64,000 bases of DNA from Paenibacillus thiaminolyticus (GCF_007066085.1 NZ_CP041405.1:4171001-4235000), one strand, 5' to 3'; shown: positions 45,914 to 55,718, counted from the stretch's first letter. Numbers and translations are program-made. Notes: a model not told the origin generated them from the letters alone.

Positions 45914-47007
45914 GAGTGCTCCATGCGGTCGTCAATATGAACCGGGGCGGGGCGGAGACCCTGATCATGAATTTGTACCGCAACCTGGATCGAAGCAAGA
46001 TTCAGTTCGATTTCCTCACCTGCAAGCCGGGGGTATACGACCGTCAAATTGAACGGATGGGCGGCAAGATATACCGGATTCCGTATATTTCAGGCGTTGG
46101 CGTCATAGGGTATTGGCAGGCATTGAGCAGCTTCTTCAAGGATCATGCCGGCTACAGACTCATTCACGCTCATATGGACAAGATGAGCGGTTGGGTTCTG
46201 AAGGCGGCGCGTCAGGCAGGCATTCCCTGCCGCATTGCGCACAGCCATAATACGAGGAGCGAAGGAGGCTTGGCCGCCAAGGCATTCAAATGGTACGCGG
46301 GCCAAAGCATATCTTCATCGGCAACTCATCTCTTGGCCTGTTCGCAAGCCGCTGCCTGTTGGCTCTTCAAGCACAGTTCAGACACGGCAGGCATCGTGAA
46401 GAATGGAATAGAACAAGAGCGTTTTTGCTTCCGTTCCGAAGTAAGGGATGCCGTGAGAAAGGAGTTGGGGATTGGCGAGAGCGCCTTTGTTCTGGGGCAT
46501 GTCGGTCGCTTCCAGCATCAGAAGAATCATGCGTATCTGATTGATGTGTATGCCAAGGCGAGGCCCATGCTGAACGACTCCGTGCTTCTTCTGGCAGGTG
46601 ATGGTCCGCTGCGCGATGAATTGCAGCGCCAGACGGAACGTTTGAAGCTGGAGAACAGCGTGCGTTTTCTGGGCGTGCGAAGCGATATCGACAGATTGCT
46701 TCAGGCATTGGATCTGTTTGTTTTTCCCTCGCGCCATGAGGGCCTGCCGTTGACGTTGGTCGAAGCTCAAGGGGCAGGACTTCCCTGCATTATTTCGGAT
46801 AACGTCACGCGGGAAGTTGATCTGGGGCTGGGGCTAATTCAGTCTCTATCCTTAAAAGATCAGCAGGCTTGGGTGGAACGGGTGTTTGAAGCTGCCCGCG
46901 CCGGCGCCGGCAGGGAGATTCCAGCGGATGCCCTGCGGATGCAAGGGTATGATATCCGCGACACCGCACGCTGGCTTGAGAATTATTATTTATCGATGGT
47001 GAGGTAG
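45898..47007 (+). CDS. GT4-family glycosyltransferase (EpsF-like)
   Basis: 369 residues. NMNRGGAETLIMNLYRNLD at the N-terminus (donor-site glycine loop), HAHMDKMSGWVL, AHSHNTRSEGG, then PSRHEGLPLTLVEAQGAGLPCI for the EX7E motif. The match to EpsF (YveP) is close in layout. Overlaps both neighbours, so co-translated. Confidence 0.9.
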   Translation: MSGPVRVLHAVVNMNRGGAETLIMNLYRNLDRSKIQFDFLTCKPGVYDRQIERMGGKIYRIPYISGVGVIGYWQALSSFFKDHAGYRLIHAHMDKMSGWVLKAARQAGIPCRIAHSHNTRSEGGLAAKAFKWYAGQSISSSATHLLACSQAAACWLFKHSSDTAGIVKNGIEQERFCFRSEVRDAVRKELGIGESAFVLGHVGRFQHQKNHAYLIDVYAKARPMLNDSVLLLAGDGPLRDELQRQTERLKLENSVRFLGVRSDIDRLLQALDLFVFPSRHEGLPLTLVEAQGAGLPCIISDNVTREVDLGLGLIQSLSLKDQQAWVERVFEAARAGAGREIPADALRMQGYDIRDTARWLENYYLSMVR

Positions 47008-47008
47008 A

Positions 47009-47884
47009 ATGCGAACATTAACGGTATTTACCCCGGCATATAACCGTGCTTATTGCTTGACGCGCTTGTATGACAGCCTCGTCAGACAGAACAGCGGCGA
47101 TTTTGAGTGGCTTGTGATTGATGACGGATCTACCGATGAGACACCGGAACTGGTCCGGGCCTGGATTGCGGACAACCGGATTCCTATACGTTATGTCCGT
47201 CAGGAGAATCAAGGCATGCATGGAGCGCATAACACGGCTTATGACCAGATTGAGACCGAGCTGAATGTGTGTATCGACTCCGATGATTATATGCCTGACG
47301 GCGCGGTGGAGAAAATTATAGATTTCTGGCGCAGATACGGCAGTGATCAGGTAGCCGGCATCGTTGGCCTGGATTGCGCACTGGACGGAACCGTGATTGG
47401 GACGCGGCTTCCGGAAGACAAGGCAAGATCCACGCTGTTCGATCTGTACAACAAGCACGGCGTTACGGGCGATAAAAAGCTGGTGTACCGCACGAAGCTT
47501 ACGAAAATGTACCGCTATCCCCTGTTTGAAGGAGAAAAGTATGTTGGATTGGCCTATAAGTATTACATGATTGACCGCGAGTATGAGCTGCTGCTGATGA
47601 ATGAAGTCTTGTGCTATGTAGAGTACATGCCGGATGGGGCTTCCCGGAATATGCTGCGCCATTATCGCAATAATCCGAGGGGATTCGCCTTCTATCGCGT
47701 TCAGCTTATGAAGCTCCCTTTCGCGGGACTTTTCTTCAAATTCAGACAAGCGGTGCATCATGTCTCAAGCTGCTGCCTGGCCCGCAGTCCGGCCATGCTC
47801 CTGGAGTCGCCCGCAAAGCTGCTTACCTTGTTGGCGCTGCTGCCCGGATTTGCGCTTTATGTATTTATCGTAGCAAAGACGTAG
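47009..47884 (+). CDS. GT2-family glycosyltransferase
   Basis: 291 residues, GT-A fold. FTPAYNRAYCLTRLYDSL and WLVIDDGSTDETPELV form the nucleotide site, and CIDSDDYM holds the DxD metal motif. A GGVTGDKK-like acceptor segment follows, then a hydrophobic C-terminal helix that may anchor it. Two nt after the previous stop. Confidence 0.92.
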   Translation: MRTLTVFTPAYNRAYCLTRLYDSLVRQNSGDFEWLVIDDGSTDETPELVRAWIADNRIPIRYVRQENQGMHGAHNTAYDQIETELNVCIDSDDYMPDGAVEKIIDFWRRYGSDQVAGIVGLDCALDGTVIGTRLPEDKARSTLFDLYNKHGVTGDKKLVYRTKLTKMYRYPLFEGEKYVGLAYKYYMIDREYELLLMNEVLCYVEYMPDGASRNMLRHYRNNPRGFAFYRVQLMKLPFAGLFFKFRQAVHHVSSCCLARSPAMLLESPAKLLTLLALLPGFALYVFIVAKT

Positions 47885-47914
47885 CGTGTGATTGGATGGG
47901 AGAGGAACCCTGCG

Positions 47915-48988
47915 ATGACGATCATATGGCTTACGCTTCTGATGGTTTTCATTTTTTCATATACAGCCAGGTATTTTGCGGTATCCCTTCCCCATAGCCC
48001 AATACCTATCCGGCCGAACCGGCTGCTCGTTGCCGCGGTATGCTTCGTCATCGTCATGGTTGCGGGGCTGAGGAAGAATATCGGTGATACGTTTTTCTAC
48101 ATGCATGCTTATGCGCTCAAAAATTTCACATGGGCGACGATCGCAACAGAGAAGGATGTTGGCTTCAATCTGTTCCAAATGCTTCTGAAACAAATTTCAG
48201 AAGACCCGCAAATCCTCATATTTGTGACGGCGCTGATAACGAATGTATTGATTGTGGTTATGATGCACCGCTATGCGAGATTGTTTGAACTGGCGATGTA
48301 CGTATACATCACGTCCGGCGCATTCATTGTCTCCATGAACGGCATCCGGCAATATATGGCGGCCGCTTTACTCTTTGCCGCGACAGCTTACTTGCTGAAC
48401 GGCAGTTGGAAGAAATACATGGTTGTAGTGGCGCTGGCCTCTGTTTTCCATATGAGTGCGCTTATCCTTATTCCTTTATATTTTATCGTCCGCAGGGAAG
48501 CTTGGACCGGCATGACTTTTGGCTTGCTGGCTGCCGGTGTTCTCATCGTCGGTCTTTTCAACCAATTTTCCGATTTGCTATTCTCGGCACTCAGCGAGAC
48601 GCAGTATGGGGAATATAAAGAGTTCAAGGAAGGAGGGGCTAACATCATTCGGGTCGGCTTCTATATGATGCCGCTGCTGGTTGCCTATTGGGGAAGGGAT
48701 AAGCTCCGAATGTTGTTTGCTGACATTGATATTATCGTCAATTTGTCGTTGATCGGGTCATTTTTTATGCTGATTTCTACGCAAAACTGGATTTTCGCCA
48801 GACTGGCCATTTATTTTAACTTGTATCAGATTGTTCTGACAACATGGATCGTCATGGCTTTCCGCAAGAAGGATCAGAAGCTGATTTATTTGTGCATTCT
48901 GGTTATTTACGGCATCTACTTTACTTATGAAAATATGTTTGTTCTCGGCATTAAATATCGCAGTGATTTCTTAATCTGGTTTCAATAA
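47915..48988 (+). CDS. epsG: EpsG-type polysaccharide polymerase-like membrane protein
   Basis: 357 residues, about ten hydrophobic segments, with the EpsG/Wzy-like landmarks RKNIGDTFFYMHAY and MNGIRQYMAAALLF near residue 145. Predicted to polymerise repeat units on the outer face of the membrane. ATG 47915 preferred (GGAGAGGA site). Confidence 0.88.
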   Translation: MTIIWLTLLMVFIFSYTARYFAVSLPHSPIPIRPNRLLVAAVCFVIVMVAGLRKNIGDTFFYMHAYALKNFTWATIATEKDVGFNLFQMLLKQISEDPQILIFVTALITNVLIVVMMHRYARLFELAMYVYITSGAFIVSMNGIRQYMAAALLFAATAYLLNGSWKKYMVVVALASVFHMSALILIPLYFIVRREAWTGMTFGLLAAGVLIVGLFNQFSDLLFSALSETQYGEYKEFKEGGANIIRVGFYMMPLLVAYWGRDKLRMLFADIDIIVNLSLIGSFFMLISTQNWIFARLAIYFNLYQIVLTTWIVMAFRKKDQKLIYLCILVIYGIYFTYENMFVLGIKYRSDFLIWFQ

Positions 48989-49001
48989 GGGGGCAAAGGG
49001 C

Positions 49002-49757
49002 TTGGACGGAGCGGAGAAAATTCCCCGGGTTGTGCATTACTGCTGGTTCGGGCGCGGCGAAAAACCGAAGCTGATCAAAAAGTGTATTCAAAGCTGGCAG
49101 AAGCATCTCCCGGATTACGAGCTGGTCGAATGGAATGAAGATAATTTTGACGTCAAAGCCAATCTTTATGCAAGGGAAGCCTATGAGGCGCGTAAATTTG
49201 CGTTCGTTAGCGATTATGTCAGACTCCATGCCTTGTATCATGAAGGCGGGGTGTACATGGATACGGATGTGGAAGTGATCAAGCCGCTGCATCGCTTCCT
49301 GGTGCATGAAGCCTTCTCGGGATTTGAGGACCATCAATATTTGCAGTCAGGAACGATGGGGGCCGTTAAGCGTCATCCCTGGATCGAAGAGCTGCTTCAA
49401 TATTATGCCGACAGGCCTTTTCTGCTTCAGGGCGGGGATGTGTTCGATCTGACGACGAATACGGCCATAATGAGCCGGATCAGCCAGAAGCATGGATTGA
49501 AGCTTAACGGAGAGCACCAGACACTCCCGAGCGGGGTTGTCTTTTATCCCAGATGGTTCTTCAGTCCTTACGATTATATCAATGGAGGCAATTATATCAA
49601 CGACGATAGTTACACGATCCACCATTTTGCCCAATCGTGGCTTCCTGCCCATGTCCGCGTAAAGAGCTACATCAAGCGCAAAGCAAGCCGCTTGATCGGT
49701 GCGGAGAACATTGCAAGGCTTAGAAGGATATTATCGCAAAAAGGTGCGCAGTCATGA
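49002..49757 (+). CDS. GT32-like glycosyltransferase with DXD motif
   Basis: 251 residues, TTG start after AAAGGGC-like spacing. IPRVVHYCWFGRGEKP, SWQKHLPDYELVEWNEDNFD and FVSDYVRLHALYHEGGVYMDTDVEVIKPL mark the Gly_transf_sug (DXD) family used for capsule synthesis. Membership is clear; donor is not. No direct counterpart in the B. subtilis eps operon. Confidence 0.9.
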   Translation: MDGAEKIPRVVHYCWFGRGEKPKLIKKCIQSWQKHLPDYELVEWNEDNFDVKANLYAREAYEARKFAFVSDYVRLHALYHEGGVYMDTDVEVIKPLHRFLVHEAFSGFEDHQYLQSGTMGAVKRHPWIEELLQYYADRPFLLQGGDVFDLTTNTAIMSRISQKHGLKLNGEHQTLPSGVVFYPRWFFSPYDYINGGNYINDDSYTIHHFAQSWLPAHVRVKSYIKRKASRLIGAENIARLRRILSQKGAQS

Positions 49758-50362
49758 AACGCATATTTGATTTTGTTATTGCGATTGTGCTGCTGATGTT
49801 ATTGCTGCCGCTGCTGGCCGTCATTGCGTTCTTGGTACGAATGCGAATCGGTTCACCCGTTATGTTCCGCCAGATTCGGCCGGGGAAACATGGGGTCCCG
49901 TTTTATTTGTTGAAGTTCAGAACGATGACGGACAAGACGGACAGCTCGGGCCAGCCGCTTCCGGATCATGACAGGTTGGTTCCGTTCGGCCAGTTCCTCC
50001 GGAAATATAGTCTTGACGAGCTTCCCCAGATATGGAATGTAGCCAAAGGGGATATTAGCCTGGTGGGGCCAAGACCCCTTCTTATGGAATATCTGCCGCT
50101 ATATACCGAAGAGCAGGCCAAGAGACATTGCGTGAAGCCGGGCATCACGGGCTGGGCCCAAGTGAACGGACGCAATGCGATCTCCTGGGAGGAGAAGTTC
50201 AAGTACGATGTCTGGTATGTTGAACACCAAAGTTTCTGGCTGGATTTGAAAATTTTATGGATGACGTTCTTCCACGTATTGAAGCCCGGAAACATTCAAC
50301 ATAGCAACCATGTTACGATGCCGGTATTTAAGGGTACCGTGAACTATGAACAGGAAAGGTAG
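49754..50362 (+). CDS. epsL: EpsL-type initiating phosphoglycosyl transferase
   Basis: 202 residues. A single re-entrant N-terminal helix (DFVIAIVLLMLLLPLLAVIAFLV), then PVMFRQIRPGKHGVPFYLLKFRTM, LRKYSLDELPQIWNVAKGDISLVGPRPL with the Asp-Glu pair, and PGITGWAQVNGRN. This is the small monotopic PGT class that links the first phospho-sugar (often diNAcBac) to undecaprenyl-phosphate. ATGA overlap (4 nt) with the previous gene. Confidence 0.94.
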   Translation: MKRIFDFVIAIVLLMLLLPLLAVIAFLVRMRIGSPVMFRQIRPGKHGVPFYLLKFRTMTDKTDSSGQPLPDHDRLVPFGQFLRKYSLDELPQIWNVAKGDISLVGPRPLLMEYLPLYTEEQAKRHCVKPGITGWAQVNGRNAISWEEKFKYDVWYVEHQSFWLDLKILWMTFFHVLKPGNIQHSNHVTMPVFKGTVNYEQER

Positions 50363-50374
50363 AGGAGTCGGCAG

Positions 50375-51550
50375 ATGACAGCGAACCGGAGAATATGGCT
50401 ATCGCCCCCACATACGAGTGGAAGGGAACAAGACTTGATTAACGAAGCCTTCACTACGAATTGGATTGCTCCGCTCGGGCCCCATGTCGATGCGTTCGAG
50501 GCGGAAATCGCGGCTTATGCCCAAGTGAAGGGCGCGGCTGCTGTCAGTTCGGGCACCGCAGCGATTCATTTGGCTTTGACCTTGCTTGGCGCAGGGAAGG
50601 GCGACCTTGTATTTTGTTCCAGTCTGACGTTTGTAGCCAGTGCGAATCCAATATCATATACAGGCGCGAAGCCGGTGTTTATTGATTCGGAACCGGATAC
50701 CTGGAACATGTCTCCCTCGGCCCTGGAGAGGGCGCTGGGCGAAGCGGCGCGGGCCGGAAGCCTCCCCAAAGCGGTCATCGTCGTTCATTTATATGGCCAG
50801 AGCGCCAAGATGAATGAAATTATGGAGGCGTGCGAGCGTTATGAGGTTCCGGTTATTGAGGATGCGGCAGAATCGCTCGGTTCTCTCTATTATGGCAAAG
50901 CCAGCGGGTCTATGGGACGCTTTGGCATTTATTCATTCAACGGAAATAAAATCATTACTACCTCAGGCGGCGGAATGCTTATCTCCAATCATCCGGACGA
51001 ATTGCGCCGGGCGCGCTTTCTTGCCACGCAGGCAAGGGAACCGGCGCTGCATTACCAGCATCAAGTGACGGGCTTCAACTACCGAATGAGCAATGTGTTA
51101 GCGGGTATAGGGCGTGCGCAGCTTCAGGTGCTCAATGAACGGATTGAGGCGAGGCGGAGCATTTTTGAAAAGTACCGGAAGGCGCTGGGAGGAATAGACG
51201 GAATTCATTTCATGCCTGAACTGGAAAACACCCGATCGAACCGATGGTTAACCGCCTTAACTATGGATGACCGGATAACCGGCGTGGCTCCTGCCGAGTT
51301 GATCCATGCGCTTGAAGCCGTCAACATCGAGAGTCGCCCGGTATGGAAGCCGCTGCATCTGCAGCCGCTGTTCCACGATTGCCTGTTCTATGCTCATGGC
51401 GAAGGGAAGCCGGTATCAGAGCAGCTGTTCGAGACCGGGATCTGTCTGCCTTCCGGTTCGGGAATGAGCGAGGCGGACCAGCAAAGAGTCATTGACTGCG
51501 TCCAAGAGTTCTTGTCCCTTCGGTCCGCGAATGCCCAAGTCTACAGATAA
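50375..51550 (+). CDS. epsN: EpsN-type PLP-dependent sugar aminotransferase
   Basis: 391 residues, DegT/DnrJ/EryC1 family. SSGTAAIHLALTLLG, EDAAESLGS and the PLP lysine in SFNGNKIITTSGGGML. Converts the keto-sugar made by EpsC to the 4-amino sugar. Its 3' end overlaps the minus-strand acetyltransferase gene by 10 nt. Confidence 0.94.
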   Translation: MTANRRIWLSPPHTSGREQDLINEAFTTNWIAPLGPHVDAFEAEIAAYAQVKGAAAVSSGTAAIHLALTLLGAGKGDLVFCSSLTFVASANPISYTGAKPVFIDSEPDTWNMSPSALERALGEAARAGSLPKAVIVVHLYGQSAKMNEIMEACERYEVPVIEDAAESLGSLYYGKASGSMGRFGIYSFNGNKIITTSGGGMLISNHPDELRRARFLATQAREPALHYQHQVTGFNYRMSNVLAGIGRAQLQVLNERIEARRSIFEKYRKALGGIDGIHFMPELENTRSNRWLTALTMDDRITGVAPAELIHALEAVNIESRPVWKPLHLQPLFHDCLFYAHGEGKPVSEQLFETGICLPSGSGMSEADQQRVIDCVQEFLSLRSANAQVYR

Positions 51551-52197
51551 CGCTCCCCGGGCTGCCGGGTTCTCGCGATTGTGGCGGGTATGCCGTAAGC
51601 GATGGAGCAACCGGGAATATCATGAAGAACGGCGGCACCGGCACCGATGACGCAATGCTCGCCAATGATCACGCCGTGGATCACGCTTGCGCCGATAGAG
51701 ATCATGCTGTAGTCGCCAATCCGGACTTGTCCACCGGTCGCGGCATTGGGGGCGAGCGTCGCGTAATGTCCGAGCCGCGAGTCATGATCGAGCGAGGATC
51801 GGGTGTACATCACGCAATGGTCTCCGACGATGGCATCGCTGCCGATTACGGCGCCGGCCATGATAACGGAACCTTCGCCGATTCGGGCTCCTCTCGCGAC
51901 AGAAGAGTGCGGGTGTACGGCCCGAATGAAGCGAAAGTCAGGCATGACCTGTCTTATGCTTTGCGTGATGCGGTAGCGGGTCCAGTTGTCTCCAATGGCC
52001 ACGATTCCTCCCTGAATTTGTTGCCGATGCGCGGACAGGTAATCCAGATCTCCAACAATTTCGTATCCATAGCACTCGGTACCAGGCGGTTTATGGCTGT
52101 CGAGGATACCAAGGATTCGGTATTCCCCAGCCTTCTCAATCACGTCAATGACGGCTTTGGCATGCCCGCCGGCGCCAAAAACAATAATATCGATCAT
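51541..52197 (-). CDS. epsM: EpsM/PglD-type sugar O/N-acetyltransferase, inverted
   Basis: 218 residues. N-terminal Rossmann domain (IVFGAGGHAKAVIDVIEKAG) and a left-handed beta-helix of hexapeptide repeats (SVIMAGAVIGSDAIVGDHCVMYTRSSLDHDSRLGHYATLAPNAATGGQVRIG). Acetylates the 4-amino sugar to N-acetylbacillosamine. In B. subtilis epsM lies on the operon strand beside epsN; here it is reversed and starts from a divergent region that holds a SinR-type palindrome. Confidence 0.92.
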   Translation of the reverse strand: MIDIIVFGAGGHAKAVIDVIEKAGEYRILGILDSHKPPGTECYGYEIVGDLDYLSAHRQQIQGGIVAIGDNWTRYRITQSIRQVMPDFRFIRAVHPHSSVARGARIGEGSVIMAGAVIGSDAIVGDHCVMYTRSSLDHDSRLGHYATLAPNAATGGQVRIGDYSMISIGASVIHGVIIGEHCVIGAGAAVLHDIPGCSIAYGIPATIARTRQPGERYL

Positions 52198-52252
52198 TAA
52201 CTTAGGTCCCTCCTCTAGTTAAGGTGAATCGGGGAAGAATGGCAGTAGGATA

Positions 52253-52272
52253 TTGTTCTTTAATAAGAACAA
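52253..52272. promoter_or_regulatory. SinR-type palindrome in the divergent region
   Basis: TTGTTCTTTAATAAGAACAA: 8-bp arms, 4-nt centre, left arm an exact GTTCTYT. A partial GTTCGTTAA lies at 52287. A minus-strand TATAAT (52272-52277) overlaps its edge and could serve the epsM-like gene. Together with the palindrome at 40465 this marks both halves of the eps locus. Confidence 0.7.
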
Positions 52273-52327
52273 TTATAGATTGTTTTGTTCGTTAAAGCGA
52301 GCGATATCTGACTGAAGGAGTAAGTTC

Positions 52328-53512
52328 ATGGAGAAGTCCCTTATCTTGGACACAGACATGCTGACGAACGAAATGAAGTTGATTCTGGAGATTATTACAA
52401 GTGATCGTCCCGAGGATTTGCGCAAGGACAAAGCCGGGCTCTTCAAGGACTGCAAGTGGGATGCATTTTTACGCCTTGCGATGCATCACCGAGTCTATTC
52501 CGTGCTGTATATGCAGATGAAGGATATGGGCGATGATATGGTGCCTCCGGCGGTCATTCAACGTCTGTACCGCCAATATTGCGCCAATACGCTCCGAATG
52601 CTTCATCTGAGCAGCGAGATCGAACATATCGGCAAGGAATTGACCGGAAGAGGTCTGCGTTGTTTATTTTTGAAGGGACCTGTGCTTGGCCAGGATTTAT
52701 ATGGAAGTGTCTCGCTTCGCACCTGCTCGGATCTGGATCTCCTCGTTCCCTTGGCCGAATTAGTTCGGGCGGAAACGATACTTATCACGCTAGGGTACGA
52801 GAAAGATGACTACATTGAGTCCGTACTGGGGGACTGGAAATGGCGGCACCACCATCTGACCTTTTTTCACCCGGTCAAGGGCATCAAGGTTGAGCTTCAT
52901 TGGCGGCTGAACCCGTTCCCGTCCAAGGAACCGAAATTTAACGAGTTGTGGCTCAGGAAGCGAAGAAGCACGCTGTTCGGCAGCCCGATCTATTATTTGG
53001 GAAGAGAGGATTTGTTCGTCTTTCTCGTGACCCACGGAGCCCGCCACGGCTGGTCGCGACTGCGCTGGCTGCTCGATATCAAGCAGCTTCTTAACCAACA
53101 GCCGGATCACGGCCAGATCATGAATAGATTGAGGCGTCGCCGGTGTGTGCGTGCCGGGGGACAATCTGTCGTCCTGGCATCGTCGCTGCTTCAAGCGCCG
53201 TTAGCGCCGGAACTGCAGCAGCTTGCAAGCAGGCGTAGATCGGTGCGGCTGGCCCAGGGCGCCATGTTCTATCTGTCGCAGATGGTTCATCTCCATAAGG
53301 AGCCGATACCTGAAGAAGTCGGAGCCTACCATAAGCGCCATCTGTTCGCGTTAATGCCGCTGCGGCATAAATGCTTGTTCATTCTAAGCTTCATGATGCC
53401 TTATCCCGAGGATGTCAAGGTCATTCGATTGCCGAGAATGCTTCATTATATCTATATTCCCTTAAGGCCCTTCTTGTGGGCGTGGAGGAAAAGCGTGGGT
53501 GTACAGAAATGA
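52328..53512 (+). CDS. Nucleotidyltransferase-fold protein (PF14907 type)
   Basis: 394 residues. Family hallmarks FLKGPVLGQDLYGSVSLRTCSDLDLLVP with metal Asp135 and Asp137, then KVELHWRL and HGARHGWSRLRWLLDIKQLL. The biochemical role is not established; relatives occur in polysaccharide loci and in some lasso-peptide clusters. Good AAGGAG site. First gene of the second eps unit; ATGA overlap with the next. Confidence 0.88.
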   Translation: MEKSLILDTDMLTNEMKLILEIITSDRPEDLRKDKAGLFKDCKWDAFLRLAMHHRVYSVLYMQMKDMGDDMVPPAVIQRLYRQYCANTLRMLHLSSEIEHIGKELTGRGLRCLFLKGPVLGQDLYGSVSLRTCSDLDLLVPLAELVRAETILITLGYEKDDYIESVLGDWKWRHHHLTFFHPVKGIKVELHWRLNPFPSKEPKFNELWLRKRRSTLFGSPIYYLGREDLFVFLVTHGARHGWSRLRWLLDIKQLLNQQPDHGQIMNRLRRRRCVRAGGQSVVLASSLLQAPLAPELQQLASRRRSVRLAQGAMFYLSQMVHLHKEPIPEEVGAYHKRHLFALMPLRHKCLFILSFMMPYPEDVKVIRLPRMLHYIYIPLRPFLWAWRKSVGVQK

Positions 53513-54711
53513 AAAGAGTACTGTTCGCATCCTTCGATATGGAGGTTGGAGGAGTTGAGAGAAGCCTGGCTGGTTTGCTGGAGCATTTTGATTATGAACG
53601 CTATCAGGCGGAGCTGATGCTGTATCGCCATCAAGGCGATTTTATGCCTTTGCTCCCCGAACAAGTCCGGTTGCTGGAGGAGCAACGAGCCTATGCCACC
53701 TTCCGCAAGTCCATCGGCGACATTATCAAGAGCCGGCAGCTGCTGATCGGCCTCGGAAGGCTGACCGCAAAAGTGCATGCCGATATGGCCGGGAAAGCGA
53801 GAGGGTGTGCAGAAACGGGATATCATCAGATGCAGCTGATGTGGAGATATACCCTTCCCTTCCTGCCCCGGAACAAACAGCTCTACGATGCGGCTGTAAG
53901 CTTCTTATGGCCCCATTACTACGTTGCCGAGAAAGTCGATGCCCGCACGAAAATAGCCTGGATTCATACGGATTATTCGACCGTGGCTACGAATGTGCAC
54001 TCGGATTTGAAGCTGTGGAGCAAGTTCGATCATATCATCGCCGTATCTCCTTCATGCAGGGAAGCCTTCTTGGCAAAGTACGGAACCCTGAGAGACAAGG
54101 TGACGGTCATCGAAAACATTATCTCTCCGGACTACATCAAGATGATGTCCGAGGTGTCTGTTGATTCACCGATGGCAGCGGATCCGCGCTTCAAATTGGT
54201 CACCGTCGCCCGTTTGTCGCACGCCAAGGGAATCGACCAGGCTGTCATGGCCTTGAAGAAGCTGAGAGAGAAGGGGCTTGAGGACATTGCCTGGTATGTT
54301 GTGGGTTATGGCGGGGACGAGGAGATGATTCGCGGTCTCATTGCGAAGAATCGGCTGCAGGAGGATTTCATTTTGCTGGGCAAGCAGTACAATCCCTATC
54401 CTTTCATCAAGCAAGCCGATCTCTATGTACAGCCTTCCCGTTACGAGGGGAAAGCCGTGACCGTAACCGAAGCCCAGATTTTGAGCAAGCCTGTTCTGAT
54501 TACCCGCTATCCTACGGCACAGAGTCAGGTTGCCGACGGCAAGGACGGATATATTACGGACTTATCGGTCGAGGGCTTAGCGGAAGGGATTGAGCATTTA
54601 TATCGAGATCGGCAGCTAAGAGGCCGGCTCGCGGACATGTGCAGCAGGACTCAGTATGGCAATGCGGGCGAACTCAATAAACTATACGCATTGTTGGATG
54701 ACAATGGATAG
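53509..54711 (+). CDS. GT4-family glycosyltransferase
   Basis: 400 residues starting at ATG 53509. FDMEVGGVERSLAGLLEHF at the N-terminus, DYSTVATN, then VARLSHAKGIDQAVMALKKL and PSRYEGKAVTVTEAQILSKPVLIT in the donor half. Cytoplasmic. The start codon overlaps the upstream stop as ATGA. Confidence 0.9.
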   Translation: MKRVLFASFDMEVGGVERSLAGLLEHFDYERYQAELMLYRHQGDFMPLLPEQVRLLEEQRAYATFRKSIGDIIKSRQLLIGLGRLTAKVHADMAGKARGCAETGYHQMQLMWRYTLPFLPRNKQLYDAAVSFLWPHYYVAEKVDARTKIAWIHTDYSTVATNVHSDLKLWSKFDHIIAVSPSCREAFLAKYGTLRDKVTVIENIISPDYIKMMSEVSVDSPMAADPRFKLVTVARLSHAKGIDQAVMALKKLREKGLEDIAWYVVGYGGDEEMIRGLIAKNRLQEDFILLGKQYNPYPFIKQADLYVQPSRYEGKAVTVTEAQILSKPVLITRYPTAQSQVADGKDGYITDLSVEGLAEGIEHLYRDRQLRGRLADMCSRTQYGNAGELNKLYALLDDNG

Positions 54712-54722
54712 GAGGCGAGGCT

Positions 54723-55694
54723 ATGGATAACATCCTGCTGCTCGACACCTCAGTCGGTTCCTTGAATAAAGGGGATGAAATCATCATGAAATGCGTGAGG
54801 CGCCAATTGTCTGGTATTACGAGCCAGGCCAATGTGTTTACCGTGCCCACACATCTTTCCCCCTTCGGCTGGTTCCAGGTGATGCGAGATTCATTACGTG
54901 TTCAATTCTATACAAGAGCCAAATACAAGTTTGTCGGCGGAACGAATCTATTGACCATGGACATGTTCACCCATTTCCCGCAATGGAATATTAATGTGTT
55001 TAATTATCGTCCGTTACAAGGCAGCATTCTCCTGGGGGTGGGGGCGGGCAAAGGAGAAAAAATAAAACGGTACACGAAAATGCTGTACCGCAAGGTGTTG
55101 TCCCATGAATATGTGCATAGCGTTCGAGATGAACGAACCTGGAGATTCGTCACGGATTTGGGGCTCAAGGCGTTAAATACGGGATGTCCGACGATGTGGG
55201 CGTTAACGCCCGAGCATTGCCAGGATATTCCCAAGGGGAAATCGGATGCCGTCGTGTTTACGTTGACAGATTACGCAAGAGCGCCCCGTCAAGATCAGCT
55301 ACTGATCGATCTTCTGATTAGAAGCTACAGGAAAGTATATTTCTGGGTTCAGGGAGCCGATGATTATGCGTATTTTCATACGTTATCGAATACCGCAAGC
55401 ATTCACGTCATTCCTCCTTCGCTGGAAGAATATGAAGCTGTGCTCAGCACGGATGTCGACTTTGTAGGCACGCGCCTGCACGCCGGAATTTATGCGATGC
55501 GTCACAAGAAACGTTCCATCATTATTGCGGTTGACGAACGGGCCAGAGGAATGAGTGAGACATACGCCCTGAATACCGTTGACCGTACGGATCTCGCCGG
55601 CCTTGAAGCCATGATCCATTCGGAATTCGCGACGAATGTCCGGATGAACCTGGAGGCCATCCAAGCGTGGTTGGATCAGTTCAAGCAGCGGTAA
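54723..55694 (+). CDS. Polysaccharide pyruvyl transferase-family protein
   Basis: 323 residues. NILLLDTSVGSLNKGDEIIMKCV (the opening GD motif of PF04230), FVGGTN, GVGAGKG, HSVRDERTW and the C-terminal FVGTRLHAGIYAM typical of the CsaB/EpsI/EpsO family. Likely adds a pyruvate ketal to a sugar, giving the polymer negative charge. GGAGGC site. Confidence 0.88.
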   Translation: MDNILLLDTSVGSLNKGDEIIMKCVRRQLSGITSQANVFTVPTHLSPFGWFQVMRDSLRVQFYTRAKYKFVGGTNLLTMDMFTHFPQWNINVFNYRPLQGSILLGVGAGKGEKIKRYTKMLYRKVLSHEYVHSVRDERTWRFVTDLGLKALNTGCPTMWALTPEHCQDIPKGKSDAVVFTLTDYARAPRQDQLLIDLLIRSYRKVYFWVQGADDYAYFHTLSNTASIHVIPPSLEEYEAVLSTDVDFVGTRLHAGIYAMRHKKRSIIIAVDERARGMSETYALNTVDRTDLAGLEAMIHSEFATNVRMNLEAIQAWLDQFKQR

Positions 55695-55718
55695 TATCGG
55701 TCTTGAAGGAGGAAGCCC

